A stretch of DNA of 17,298 nt. It comes from an uncultured Prevotellaceae bacterium (GTDB taxonomy: Bacteria; Bacteroidota; Bacteroidia; Bacteroidales; Muribaculaceae). The translations under genes and the position numbers were made by a program. Positions 7,333 through 15,765 of the stretch are shown piece after piece. The notes under the pieces were generated by a model. That model was not told where the DNA came from. It made no database searches and saw nothing but the letters and a program-made list of their open reading frames with translations. Where the stretch lies: NCBI GenBank assembly GCA_937892085.1, contig CALAVD010000357.1, positions 1-17,298 on the forward strand, in the 5' to 3' direction. Positions within the stretch are counted from its first letter, which is position 1. Every line of letters begins with the position of its first letter.

Positions 7333-8820
7333 TTATTTTTCAGCATCAAACGTGATGGCTTCTCCCACGCAAGCGTTTGGCATCTGAATGTGCAGCATGG
7401 AGCAGACGGTGGGAGCCAAATCCACGATGCGGGTGGTCTTGGTGGTGGCGCCGTGTGGTACGTGCCATCCCATGAACACGAGTGGGATGTGGCTGTCGTA
7501 GGGGTTCCAAGCGCCGTGAGTAGTGCCTTTGTAGTCGCTCTTCACCTTGAAGGGCAGGTAGCCTGGGTGCGTCATCACCACGATGTCGCCGCTGCGTCCG
7601 CGGTGATACCCGTTGATGAGTCGCTCTTTGAGCACGCTGGGGATGCTGGCTTCTTGAATTTTGTCATAATCGACGGCAAGTACTAACTCATCTTCCATGC
7701 TGAGCACGTCGAGGGCAACCTTCTTAACTTGCGCCACATCGGCACCCACGCTGTCGATTTTGCTGTGGTCGAGGTAGATGCGGTAGTCATAGATGGCCTT
7801 GATGGCATCGGGCACGCCGCACTCGCTGCTGATAGCGTCGTTCATCTTGGTGCGGGCGGTCCTTGCGTCCCAGCCGCCGGCGGGCTGGTCGTGCTCCTTC
7901 ATGAAGTTGGGGTTATGGGCGGCACCATGGTCGGCACTGAGGAAGAGCAGGTAGTTGCCACGCCCCACTTGCTTGTCGAGTTCCTTGAAGAAATGCGCCA
8001 GTTCCTTGTCGAGCTGCATATACACCTCATAGTTCTCACGTCCGCGTGTGCTGTAGGTGTGACCTATAGCGTCGGTCGATGACACGCTCACGCACAGCAT
8101 GTCGGTATATTTGCCTCGTCCCAACTTCTCGTTCTCGAGAATGGCCTCTGCCATGCGGAAGGTGTAAGTCACACCCTCGTTGCTGGTGTTGAGGTCGTAC
8201 TTGGGCTCGGTGTTGTACTTGTGGTTGAATTTCTCCACCCAGTTGGGGAGGCGGTCCATGTAGTAGGTGCTGGTGACAAAGTGCCCCACGTTGCTGTCCC
8301 ACCAGTAGGCGGCATCGGCGCTGTGTCCCGCTGGCAGTATTGAGGCGCGTGGCTTGATGGCAACACCATAAACCTTGCACTCAAAGTCGAATGCCTGCTT
8401 CAGCTCGTCGCCAATGGTGGTGGCGCGCAGGTTGCGTGGCGAGTTCATGCCCACGCTGCTGTAGGTGCCCACTCCCTCCACGGTCTTGTCGTCGGTGCTC
8501 GACACTGGCTTGCCGTTAATCATGAAGCTGTTGCCGGCGATGCCGTGGAAGAAAGGCACCGAGCCGGTGTAGAGGCTTGAGTGTCCAATTGCGGTGACAG
8601 TGGGGATGTAGTTTATCATTGTGTTCTCGCAGCTATATCCCTCGTTGAGCAAGCGCTTGATGCCGTCGGGGCCATAGTCCTCATAGTAGTAATACAGGTA
8701 GTCCCAGCGCATCTGGTCCACTACCACTCCAACCACCAGTTTTGGTCGGTCGATGTGTGGCTGTGCCATAGCACCTAATGCCATGAAGCTTACAGCCAAA
8801 ATTATCAATAATCGTCTCAT
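7333..8820 (-). CDS. pafA: PafA-type alkaline phosphatase (phosphate monoesterase)
   Basis: Secreted or periplasmic zinc enzyme that strips phosphate from phosphomonoesters; 495 residues with signal peptide MRRLLIILAVSFMALGAMAQ. It belongs to the alkaline phosphatase superfamily, and all ten active-site residues known from the Elizabethkingia PafA can be placed: metal ligands Asp35 (VVVDQM), Asp250 and His254 (SSTDAIGH), Asp297-His298 (LSADHG) and His435 (THGAWNP); nucleophile Thr76 (TAIGH); Asn97 (IAGN); and the phosphate-contacting Lys156 and Arg158 (IKPRASILPAGH). Lys and Arg at the last two sites point to monoesterase rather than diesterase activity. First gene of a two-gene unit with the acid phosphatase. 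Its start codon directly follows the heptamer array at 8821-8869. PafA enzymes in Bacteroidetes are usually active irrespective of phosphate supply; no Pho box was seen here. Confidence 0.93.
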   Translation of the reverse strand: MRRLLIILAVSFMALGAMAQPHIDRPKLVVGVVVDQMRWDYLYYYYEDYGPDGIKRLLNEGYSCENTMINYIPTVTAIGHSSLYTGSVPFFHGIAGNSFMINGKPVSSTDDKTVEGVGTYSSVGMNSPRNLRATTIGDELKQAFDFECKVYGVAIKPRASILPAGHSADAAYWWDSNVGHFVTSTYYMDRLPNWVEKFNHKYNTEPKYDLNTSNEGVTYTFRMAEAILENEKLGRGKYTDMLCVSVSSTDAIGHTYSTRGRENYEVYMQLDKELAHFFKELDKQVGRGNYLLFLSADHGAAHNPNFMKEHDQPAGGWDARTARTKMNDAISSECGVPDAIKAIYDYRIYLDHSKIDSVGADVAQVKKVALDVLSMEDELVLAVDYDKIQEASIPSVLKERLINGYHRGRSGDIVVMTHPGYLPFKVKSDYKGTTHGAWNPYDSHIPLVFMGWHVPHGATTKTTRIVDLAPTVCSMLHIQMPNACVGEAITFDAEK

Positions 8821-8869
8821 TTATCGTTTATCGTTTATCGTTGGTCGTTTTTCGTTTTTCGTTTATCGA
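8821..8869 (-). repeat. Seven-unit heptanucleotide tandem array (ACGATAA) abutting the pafA start codon
   Basis: Seven contiguous 7-base units. On the plus strand from 8821: TTATCGT three times, TGGTCGT, TTTTCGT twice, then TTATCGA. On the coding (minus) strand the consensus is ACGATAA and the last unit ends at the base before the pafA ATG (8820). No ribosome-binding sequence is present in it. The same unit TTATCGT/ACGATAA recurs in the hairpin at 15772-15817. Period, not sequence, is shared with the array before tsaE. Role is unknown. Confidence 0.88.
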
Positions 8870-8948
8870 AGTCAGTGATGGGGTTAAATGCAATGCATTC
8901 TCTCACCTCTTCCCTTTCCACTCTAAACTGCGCGAAGCGCATTGAGCA

Positions 8949-10376
8949 TCACATGACTCTGTTGCCGTTGTTGCGCAGACGCTCGTAGTCGAGATCTCTG
9001 TGTGGCTGTTCGTATTTGGGTTGCTGGGTTGGTGTCGGCTGCTTTGGCTGCGTCTGCTGCTTAGGTTTCTGGGTAGGCTGTTTGGGCTGTGGCTTTTGAG
9101 TCTGCTGTTTTGGTTTTTGAACAGGTTGCTGAGGCTTTGGTGCAGCAGGTGCGGGCTCAGGAGTCACGTCGTCATCGAGAGGTTGAGGTTCAAACTCCTC
9201 TTCGTCGGGCTCGTTAGGATCCTTGCTTGGAATCTCATTGTCGAAGTCATAGATTCCATCGTCTTGAGAGTTGCTGATGTCGGAGCTTTCCTCATCATCT
9301 TCGAAGCTCTCACCCTCATCTTCGTCCTCGTCGATAGTTTTGCTCTTTTCTTTGCCTTTGAACCACTTGATGACGTCATCGAGGTAACCGGCATCGTAGG
9401 CAAAATAACCTCCCACACCGAGTGCAGCAAGCAATGCGAGGAGGCAAACGAGCAGCCAGGGGAATTTCTTTTTCTTCTTCTCCTCCTCTTGATAGCCTCC
9501 ACCCATCGGCGTGTTGGGCACTGAAGCAGGAGCTGGCTCGGGCACTGGAGCAGGAGCTGGTGCAGGTTGAGCAACTGGGGCTTGAGAGGGAGCAACAGCA
9601 GGTTCTGGAACTGGTGGGATTGGAGCAGGAATTGGAGCCGGCTCAGGCTTTGGCTCTGGTATGGGTGCAGGATCTGGCTCTGGTATAGGTGTAGGAGCTG
9701 GCTCTGGTATGGGTGCAGGATTTGGCTTTGGTATAGGTGCAGGATCTGGCTCTGGTATAGTTGCAGGAGCTGGCTCTGGTATAGTTGCAGGAGCTGGCAT
9801 AGTTCTGCCTCCATTTAGCTGCTCTTCAACAGCTTGAATCTTCTCTGGGGCAAGCTCTATTTCCCGCAAGTCTTCGATTGAGATTACACCGCTCTTGATA
9901 GATGCTGCGAGTTCTTCCACGGGTGCCTTATCAGCATTCTTCAAGGTCTGCACAACAATGGCTTCGGGCATTGATGGCGCTGGCACTGGTGGCATCTGTG
10001 GTGCTTGAGGCATCTGTGGTGCCTGAGGTGCTTGCGGCATCTGTGGAGGTGCTGGAGCTTGGGGAGTCTTTGGCATTTCAGGAACTTGAGGCATCTCGGG
10101 AGTCTTTGGCATTTCAGGAACTTGAGGCATCTCGGGATCCTTTGGCATCTCGGGCATTTGTGGCATCTCGGGAGCTTGAGCTGCCTGAGGCATTGGTGGC
10201 ATTTGTGGCATTTGTGGCATCTGTGGCTCTTGCGGCATTTGCGGTTCTTGCGGCATTTGCGGCATTTGTGGCTCTTGCGGCATGCTTGGCATTGCTATTG
10301 GTGTTCCACAAAAAACACATTGATTGCTGCCTGGAGGCACTATGTTTCCACAGTTCGGACATTTAATAGGTTCCAT
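8949..10376 (-). CDS. Zinc-ribbon, proline-repeat, single-pass membrane protein of unknown function
   Basis: 475 residues in clear segments. Residues 6-23: zinc ribbon with Cys6, Cys9, Cys20 and Cys23 (CPNCG...CVFCG). Residues 29-137: low-complexity MPQ/EPQ/MPE triplet repeats. Residues 138-190: the only ordinary-looking segment (VVQTLKNADKAPVEELAASIKSGVISIEDL...), probably helical. Residues 193-290: PAPIPEP repeats. Residues 300-304: lysine cluster, then one membrane helix at about 306-328. Residues 348-405: very acidic. Residues 405-455: PKQP/QTQKP tail, ending in RDLDYERLRNNGNRVM. There is no signal peptide; lysines before the helix suggest the zinc ribbon and proline repeats are cytoplasmic and the acidic and PK tails periplasmic. 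It lies 128 bp upstream of pafA on the same strand and divergent to the TPR gene. I do not recognise the full architecture; a long polyproline spacer tethering a ribbon domain is an inference. Confidence 0.75.
   Translation of the reverse strand: MEPIKCPNCGNIVPPGSNQCVFCGTPIAMPSMPQEPQMPQMPQEPQMPQEPQMPQMPQMPPMPQAAQAPEMPQMPEMPKDPEMPQVPEMPKTPEMPQVPEMPKTPQAPAPPQMPQAPQAPQMPQAPQMPPVPAPSMPEAIVVQTLKNADKAPVEELAASIKSGVISIEDLREIELAPEKIQAVEEQLNGGRTMPAPATIPEPAPATIPEPDPAPIPKPNPAPIPEPAPTPIPEPDPAPIPEPKPEPAPIPAPIPPVPEPAVAPSQAPVAQPAPAPAPVPEPAPASVPNTPMGGGYQEEEKKKKKFPWLLVCLLALLAALGVGGYFAYDAGYLDDVIKWFKGKEKSKTIDEDEDEGESFEDDEESSDISNSQDDGIYDFDNEIPSKDPNEPDEEEFEPQPLDDDVTPEPAPAAPKPQQPVQKPKQQTQKPQPKQPTQKPKQQTQPKQPTPTQQPKYEQPHRDLDYERLRNNGNRVM
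9537..9800 (-). repeat. In-gene repeats encoding PAPIPEP units
   Basis: Imperfect repeats of about 30 bases (for example the variants of GGTATAGGTGCAGGATCTGG near 9660-9790 on the plus strand) encode a chain of (D/A/K)PAPIPEP units, residues about 193-280 of the zinc-ribbon protein. Neighbouring copies differ by few bases, which suggests recent expansion. All visible changes keep the reading frame. Confidence 0.8.
9966..10292 (-). repeat. In-gene 9-base repeats encoding MPQ/EPQ triplets
   Basis: On the plus strand, runs of GGCATTTGT / GGCATCTGT / GGCTCTTGC 9-base units encode Met-Pro-Gln and Glu-Pro-Gln triplets at residues 29-137 of the zinc-ribbon protein. Within it a longer unit of about 42 bases (FEMPQVPEMPKTPEMPQ-like, near 10070-10135) is duplicated. 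Unit lengths are multiples of three, so copy changes alter protein length but not frame. Confidence 0.8.
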
Positions 10377-10537
10377 AATATATCAAAATTTTAAAAGTTA
10401 TAATCTGTAAATCGCTCTATTTCTAAAAGATAATATAATACAAAAATCAATATGCAAAATTGCAAAAAATATTTGATATTCACAAAAAAATGCGCATGAA
10501 ATATTATTTTAATTATTTTTTTTCTTTTTATATAGGT

Positions 10538-10574
10538 TTTGGAGTAATTAGGTGAAAAATTATATTTAAATTTG
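10538..10574 (+). promoter_or_regulatory. Candidate promoter for the TPR-barrel operon in the divergent 244-bp gap
   Basis: TAAATTTG at 10567-10574 matches the TAnnTTTG -7 box and lies 46 bases before the TPR gene start. The nearest upstream TTTG (10538-10541) is 25 bases away, longer than the usual spacing, so only the -7 box is persuasive. The rest of 10377-10620 is very AT-rich with A and T tracts; I see no strict matching box for the divergent zinc-ribbon gene and no small gene. Confidence 0.35.
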
Positions 10575-10620
10575 CATATTAAAAAAATGCATAGGTAAAA
10601 AATAAAATGACAATACATCT

Positions 10621-13600
10621 ATGAAGTTAAAGACCGCAATATTAATATGTGCGATTTCGGCACCAGTGGCGATGCTGGCACAGCCCAGTGTTGTTGAGTA
10701 TAGTAGTGATGCATTCATCAATCGTGCAACGCTATTGCAAGAGATGCGCAACTATGTTGGTTCGAGCCATCAGCTTATTTTCCACAACAGCAGTCTCACC
10801 CCCACTTGGAACAACGAGGTGGAGGCCGAGTTCATGATGGCGTTGAACGAGTTTGAGCTTGGCAACCCGTCGAGTCTCACCATGCTCGAGGAGTTTATCG
10901 AGAATCATCCCAACGAGCCTTTGGCGTTAACGGCACGTGCCAAGGTGGGCGACTACTATTTCTATCATGGCGACTTTGCTCAGGCGCGTGAGTGCTATGA
11001 GGTGGTGCGTGAGAAAGCCCTCGATGCCGATTACGACGAGAGCGTGCTGTATCGCAAGGCATATTGCGACCTGATGCTCAGGGACTACAGCCAGGCCAAA
11101 GACATCTATGACAAGCTCTCAAGCACCAAGCAGTATGGCACCGCCTCTACTTTCTTTAAGGGCTACATCGAGTATGCCTACGGTCAGTATGACAACGCCA
11201 TGCAGCTCTTTGAGCAGGTGGATCGCACTGGCGACTTGGGCTATCAGGCACAGTATTACATGTGCCAAATCATGTATAAGCAAGGCGATTACAACAATGC
11301 CGTGAAACTTGGCGAGTCGCTTATCGAAGACGATGCCAACGACTATTTCAGTGCCGAGATGAACCGAGTTGTGGGAGAGAGCTATTACCGCTTGGGTAAC
11401 TTCTCGAAGGCGGCTCCTTACCTGAGTAAGTTCCTCGAGTTGAGCGACGATGACAACGAGGAGTGCCGCCCTGCCGCCTATATGCTTGGTGTGATAGACT
11501 ATGGCAACCGCGACTATAAGGGCGCTATCGAAACGATGGCCGAGGTCACTGGCGTTGACGACGCATTAGCGCAGAGCGCTTACCTCTACATAGGTCAGAG
11601 CCGCCTCAAGTGCAGCGACTATAACGGCGCCTCGATGGCATTTGAGCGTGCCGCCAAAGCGACATGGGACAACAACGTGCGCGAGACGGCGTTCTACAAC
11701 TACGCCATCAGCCAGAGCAAGGGAGGTCGCACACCGTTCAACAACTCCATCGACATGTTTGAGCAGTTCCTCAATGAATATCCTAACTCTTCCTACTACA
11801 GCAATGTGGAGAACTACCTCATTGACGCTTACACCACCACCAGCGACTACGACCGCGCGTTGCGCAGCATTGCCAATATCAACAACCCCAGTGAGAAGGT
11901 GCTTAAAGCCAAGCAAAACGTGCTGTATCACAAAGGTGTTCAGCAGTTGCGCAATAACAAGCCCAGCAATGCCCTGAGCAGCCTCAAGGAGGCTGTTGAC
12001 ATGGGCAAGAAAGACCAGGTCATCTATAACAACAGTAAGCTGTGGCTTGCCGAGGCGCAATATCAGCTTGGCGACTACAAGAGTGCTGCCGCCAATCAGC
12101 AGGAGTTCATCAATGCGGTGAGCAACGACGACGCCAACTATGGTCTGGCACTCTACAATGCTGGTTCATCGCTCTTCAATCAACAAGACTACACCAAGGC
12201 AATCGACTACTTTGAGAAAGCTATTGAGACCAACTCGCTGAGCCGCGATATGACATCTGAGGCTTATAACCGCATTGGTGATGCCTATTACTACGGCAAG
12301 AACTTCAATGCCGCTGTTGAAAACTATACCAAGGCCTCGCGTGGCGATGTAGATGCCTCGGCCGAGTATGCCATCTTGCGCAAGGCAATCATCGCCGGCG
12401 ATATGAGCCAGTATGACTCCAAGATTCAGCAACTCGACGAGCTCATCGCCAACTACCCCAACTCAAGCAAAGTGCCCGAGGCAATGCTCGAGAAGGGTAA
12501 CGCGCAAATCCTCAAAGGCGATGCGGCAGGCGGCATAGGCAGCTACGCAAAGCTCATCAACAAGTATCCTAACCAGCCCGAGGCTCGTGAGGCAATGCTC
12601 AAGATGGCGATTGCCGAGAAGTCGCGCAAGAACGATGACAAGGCTATTGCCACTTACTGGAACGTGATAGAGACCTATCCCGCCAGCGAGGAGGCGAAGA
12701 TTGCCGCCGAAGACCTGAAGGTGATATATGCTCAGAGGGACGACCTCATGACATTCAGCTCACACCTCAACAGCATCCCCGGTGGTCCAAAAATCGATGT
12801 CAAGAAAATCGAGAAAGCGGCATTCGACGCTGCCGAGATTTACTATATCGACGACAACAACATCTCAAAACTTGAGAACTACCTGCGCGACTATCCCAAT
12901 GGTGCCTATGTGAAAGAGGCGAAGTACTACATCGGTTATTATTATTATACCAAGAACGATTACAATAGCGCTATGGAAGCTCTCTCGGAGGCGCTCGACG
13001 GTAATGAGGATGCCGCATTTGCACAGCGGGCTATGGCACTCAAGGCGGCACTGCTGTTGCAGTATGGCAACCCCGAAGATGCCTACGACATCTACGAGAT
13101 GTGGGCTGAGAAAGCCACCAACAGCGACAACCTCACTCAGGCATTGCTTGGCATGGTGCGCTCAGCAAGCGAGGCGCAGCAGTGGAGAAATGTGGTGAGC
13201 AGCGCCAACGAACTGCTCAACTTCAACAACACCCTCAATGCCGAGCTTGAGCAGGAAGTGATGCTCAGCCGCGCCATTGCTTACCGTCACCTCGGTAAGC
13301 AGTCTGAAGCTATGGACGACCTGCGTGAGCTGGCTGCCAACACACAGAGCGAGGCTGGCGCACAAGCAGCCTATGAGTTGGCACAGATGCAATTTGACAA
13401 CGGAGATATCGATGATGCCGAAGACACCCTCACCGAGTTGAATGCCAGCAACACCCCTCACTACTACTGGCTTGCCAAGGGATTCATCTTGCTGAGCGAC
13501 ATTTTCCAGACTCAGGGTAAGAGCCAAGATGCTATCGACTATCTGAGAACCCTGAAGACCAACTATCCTGGCAAAGAGGCTGAGATATTTAACGAGATTG

Positions 13601-13638
13601 ACAATCGCCTGAGCAAGTTGCAGAAAGGCAAAAAATAA
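10621..13638 (+). CDS. Large exported tetratricopeptide-repeat protein
   Basis: 1005 residues with signal peptide MKLKTAILICAISAPVAMLAQ, so periplasmic or attached to the outer membrane from inside. Practically the whole mature chain is TPR-like helical hairpins; at least fifteen show the typical second-helix form, such as QYDNAMQLFEQV, NFSKAAPYLSKFLEL, DYTKAIDYFEKAIE, NFNAAVENYTKA and DAIDYLRTLKTNYPG, several followed by the NYPNS-type turn found in outer-membrane assembly lipoproteins like BamD. No lipobox cysteine and no catalytic domain are seen. The next gene, 58 bp downstream, encodes an outer-membrane barrel, so a scaffold or assembly role for that barrel or for other envelope proteins is an inference from context. 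The exact function of this conserved Bacteroidales type is not known to me. Confidence 0.88.
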   Translation: MKLKTAILICAISAPVAMLAQPSVVEYSSDAFINRATLLQEMRNYVGSSHQLIFHNSSLTPTWNNEVEAEFMMALNEFELGNPSSLTMLEEFIENHPNEPLALTARAKVGDYYFYHGDFAQARECYEVVREKALDADYDESVLYRKAYCDLMLRDYSQAKDIYDKLSSTKQYGTASTFFKGYIEYAYGQYDNAMQLFEQVDRTGDLGYQAQYYMCQIMYKQGDYNNAVKLGESLIEDDANDYFSAEMNRVVGESYYRLGNFSKAAPYLSKFLELSDDDNEECRPAAYMLGVIDYGNRDYKGAIETMAEVTGVDDALAQSAYLYIGQSRLKCSDYNGASMAFERAAKATWDNNVRETAFYNYAISQSKGGRTPFNNSIDMFEQFLNEYPNSSYYSNVENYLIDAYTTTSDYDRALRSIANINNPSEKVLKAKQNVLYHKGVQQLRNNKPSNALSSLKEAVDMGKKDQVIYNNSKLWLAEAQYQLGDYKSAAANQQEFINAVSNDDANYGLALYNAGSSLFNQQDYTKAIDYFEKAIETNSLSRDMTSEAYNRIGDAYYYGKNFNAAVENYTKASRGDVDASAEYAILRKAIIAGDMSQYDSKIQQLDELIANYPNSSKVPEAMLEKGNAQILKGDAAGGIGSYAKLINKYPNQPEAREAMLKMAIAEKSRKNDDKAIATYWNVIETYPASEEAKIAAEDLKVIYAQRDDLMTFSSHLNSIPGGPKIDVKKIEKAAFDAAEIYYIDDNNISKLENYLRDYPNGAYVKEAKYYIGYYYYTKNDYNSAMEALSEALDGNEDAAFAQRAMALKAALLLQYGNPEDAYDIYEMWAEKATNSDNLTQALLGMVRSASEAQQWRNVVSSANELLNFNNTLNAELEQEVMLSRAIAYRHLGKQSEAMDDLRELAANTQSEAGAQAAYELAQMQFDNGDIDDAEDTLTELNASNTPHYYWLAKGFILLSDIFQTQGKSQDAIDYLRTLKTNYPGKEAEIFNEIDNRLSKLQKGKK

Positions 13639-13696
13639 TCGTCATTTACAGTAAATTTATTTAACCAGATATTTAAAGATTTTGATAATAATAGAT

Positions 13697-15565
13697 ATGG
13701 ACAAAAAAATGAAATATGTGTGCCTGGCGATGGCGATGATTTTGGGCAATGTGGCGATAGCTCAAAACACTAACCAAGACAAGACCGACCTCAATAAGAA
13801 CATCACTCTTGAGAGAGAGTTTGACCCAGTGAAGAAAACGGTTGTCAAGAAGACGGTGCTTCCTAAAGAAATCAAAAACGTGGAGAAAAATGCGGTGGCA
13901 CCGCAGTTCAGCGATTGGGCTGTGCCTACCATCGTGCCGGTAGAGATTCCCATGATGGAACCTTATGGCTACCGCACCCGTCACAATTTCTCCAACCAGC
14001 GTGGCTACCTCTTCATTGGAGGAGGCACTCGCCTTAATATGGTGGCTGGAGCAGGATATCGTGCCATCGACAAGACTAACGAGAAACTTAGCGTGTGGAT
14101 GCTTCACAACAGCACCTGGCTGGGCAAGAACACTACAAAACTCATAGAGCAGCCTTCGCAGCGACAGAAGCAGAGGTTTAACGACAATATCGTGGGTGCC
14201 AACTGGATGAAGGAGCTTAATGCCGGCACTTTAGCGATTGACGGACAGCTGCACTTCGACAGCTTCAACTATTATGGCGGTTTCAGTGAATACCTCAAGG
14301 ATCACAAAACGGCGTTCTTTGAGGCTCGCGCCGATGGCAAATGGCAGAGCGAGGTTGACATCAACGGTGACAAGCTCGACTATGAGGCCAATGCCACCAT
14401 CGACTATGCAGGCTATGACAAGTCGCACCTCGAGGGAATCGACGGCAGCAAGGAATTCTGGCTCAATGCCTCGGTCGAGAGTGGCTATGAGCTTGACAAA
14501 ATAGGTGATGTGGGTATGCTCTTTGGCGTCGATGTGGTGAATATGCATCGCCACGACGAGTTCACCAACAAGGCCAACGACAAAACTTATGCTATGCTCA
14601 CCCTCTCGCCTTATTATCTCTATGAGAACGACATCTTCAAGGCTAAAGCGGGTCTCAACCTTAACGTCTCTTTCAACGACGGTGCGGCAATCAGGCTCTC
14701 GCCAAATGTTGACCTTAACTTCAAGATTACAAAGGGTGTGAATCTATTTGTGCAAGCTACAGGAGGTAAGACTATCAATCATTTAGGCGATATGCACAAC
14801 GATTATCGCTATAACGACCCGTTGGCGCAATATGGTAACACCTACATGCCATTTGACGGCTTGGCAGGTTTCAACGTGGGGCCTTTTGCGGGCTTTAGCG
14901 CAAAGATTTATGCTGGTTATGGCTTCGAGACGGGATGCCTCGACGCTGTGGTGCCGGCAGCCTATAGCGGCATCTACAAAGACCTCTATGCCGACCTGCC
15001 GCGTCCCGATGGCAACACCCCTTATTTCGATGCCAATCAGTATGCAGCCGCTATCTACAAGATGACCAAGTGGCAAGGCTGGCACATGGGTGTTGAACTT
15101 GCCTATAAGTACCGCTCCCTTGCCGAGGCCAAGATGAAACTGGCCTATGCACCTGCTGGCGATGAGGATTATGTGAATGGCATGCGTTACAAGGGATATT
15201 CTTTGGGCAATGATGGTGCCACCTCTTTGTTCAATCTCGAAGTTACGGCATGGCCCATCAAGCCATTGATGGTGACCTTAGGTTTTGACTACCGCGGCAA
15301 CCGCTCGGCACTCTCGCGAGAGTGGGTATATCCCATTCTTGACGACGAGACCGGCGAGACATTGCTGGAGGGCAACTACTACAGGTATGGCACTATCAAC
15401 ATGAAGGACGTTGCAAACCTCTATGTGGGCGCTCGTTACAACTTCAGCCACATCTTCTCGGTGTGGGCACAGGCCAACAACCTGCTGTGCAAGCAATGGG
15501 ATGTGCTCCCAGGACAAGGCGCGCAGAAGATAGGTCTCATGGGAGGTATATCGCTCAACTTCTGA
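13697..15565 (+). CDS. Outer-membrane beta-barrel protein, TonB-receptor-like without plug
   Basis: About 622 residues. I prefer ATG 13697 (MDKKMKYVCLAMAMILGNVAIAQ); ATG 13709 would give an equally good signal peptide, while the TTG at 13682 adds only a few residues ahead of it. After the signal comes a short periplasmic stretch with LEREFDPVKKTVVKKTVLP, an N-terminal signature I associate with plug-less TonB-dependent-receptor-like proteins of Bacteroidales, and then alternating aromatic beta strands to the end. The last strand closes with terminal Phe (GLMGGISLNF) after VGARYNFSHIFSVWAQANNLL, a typical barrel C-terminus for BAM insertion. There is no plug domain and no recognised TonB box, so active transport cannot be claimed. 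It follows the TPR gene by 58 bp without a terminator, suggesting one operon and a joint envelope role. Confidence 0.85.
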   Translation: MDKKMKYVCLAMAMILGNVAIAQNTNQDKTDLNKNITLEREFDPVKKTVVKKTVLPKEIKNVEKNAVAPQFSDWAVPTIVPVEIPMMEPYGYRTRHNFSNQRGYLFIGGGTRLNMVAGAGYRAIDKTNEKLSVWMLHNSTWLGKNTTKLIEQPSQRQKQRFNDNIVGANWMKELNAGTLAIDGQLHFDSFNYYGGFSEYLKDHKTAFFEARADGKWQSEVDINGDKLDYEANATIDYAGYDKSHLEGIDGSKEFWLNASVESGYELDKIGDVGMLFGVDVVNMHRHDEFTNKANDKTYAMLTLSPYYLYENDIFKAKAGLNLNVSFNDGAAIRLSPNVDLNFKITKGVNLFVQATGGKTINHLGDMHNDYRYNDPLAQYGNTYMPFDGLAGFNVGPFAGFSAKIYAGYGFETGCLDAVVPAAYSGIYKDLYADLPRPDGNTPYFDANQYAAAIYKMTKWQGWHMGVELAYKYRSLAEAKMKLAYAPAGDEDYVNGMRYKGYSLGNDGATSLFNLEVTAWPIKPLMVTLGFDYRGNRSALSREWVYPILDDETGETLLEGNYYRYGTINMKDVANLYVGARYNFSHIFSVWAQANNLLCKQWDVLPGQGAQKIGLMGGISLNF

Positions 15566-15590
15566 TAATTCCAACGAGTAAAATATAATA

Positions 15591-15765
15591 GGTGGGTTCT
15601 ATAAATTAATAAAATGTTGAGATGGGTTCTTGGCTGTTTTTGTTTCTTTTCGGCATCTGCTTCGTTAAATCCTTGCAACATAGCCCGCTATGCCGCTGCT
15701 GCTTTAACTTCGCATCTGCTCGAAAATAAATCAAAAACACCTCAAGTTAATTTATAGAACCCACC
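15591..15765. mobile_element. MITE-like element with perfect 19-bp terminal inverted repeats
   Basis: GGTGGGTTCTATAAATTAA at 15591-15609 is the exact reverse complement of 15747-15765. The flanks carry a 4-base direct repeat AATA (15587-15590 and 15766-15769), as expected for a target duplication, though AT-rich sequence makes chance possible. Inside, the arms partly pair again (15617-15652 with 15721-15745: TTGAG, TGTTTTTG and TTTTCG blocks), there is a central palindrome CATAGCCCGCTATG (15679-15692), and GCATCTGC occurs twice in the same direction (15653 and 15712). No transposase is encoded, and the 175-bp length suits a non-autonomous element mobilised in trans. Its insertion lies 25 bases after the barrel gene stop and disrupts nothing. 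Confidence 0.72.

Noticed and set aside
8929..8941. Small hairpin (TGCGC, loop GAA, GCGCA) just after the zinc-ribbon gene as a terminator
   Set aside because: The stem is only 5 bp and no T run follows on the minus strand, so it is too weak to annotate.
9966..10292. CRISPR-like periodic pattern
   Set aside because: Units are 9 bases, contiguous without spacers, and fully explained as MPQ codon repeats in an open frame.
9902..10394. Plus-strand frames rich in Trp-His-Leu-Arg or Leu-Ala-Ser-Arg over the repeat region
   Set aside because: They are mirror translations of the proline repeats; the minus-strand frame has a zinc ribbon, a membrane helix and a coherent end.
15436..15681. Minus-strand frame reading MLQGFNEADAE... 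as a small gene
   Set aside because: It spans the left part of the MITE-like element and the end of the barrel gene, with no family resemblance; similar words are likely translations of the dispersed repeat.
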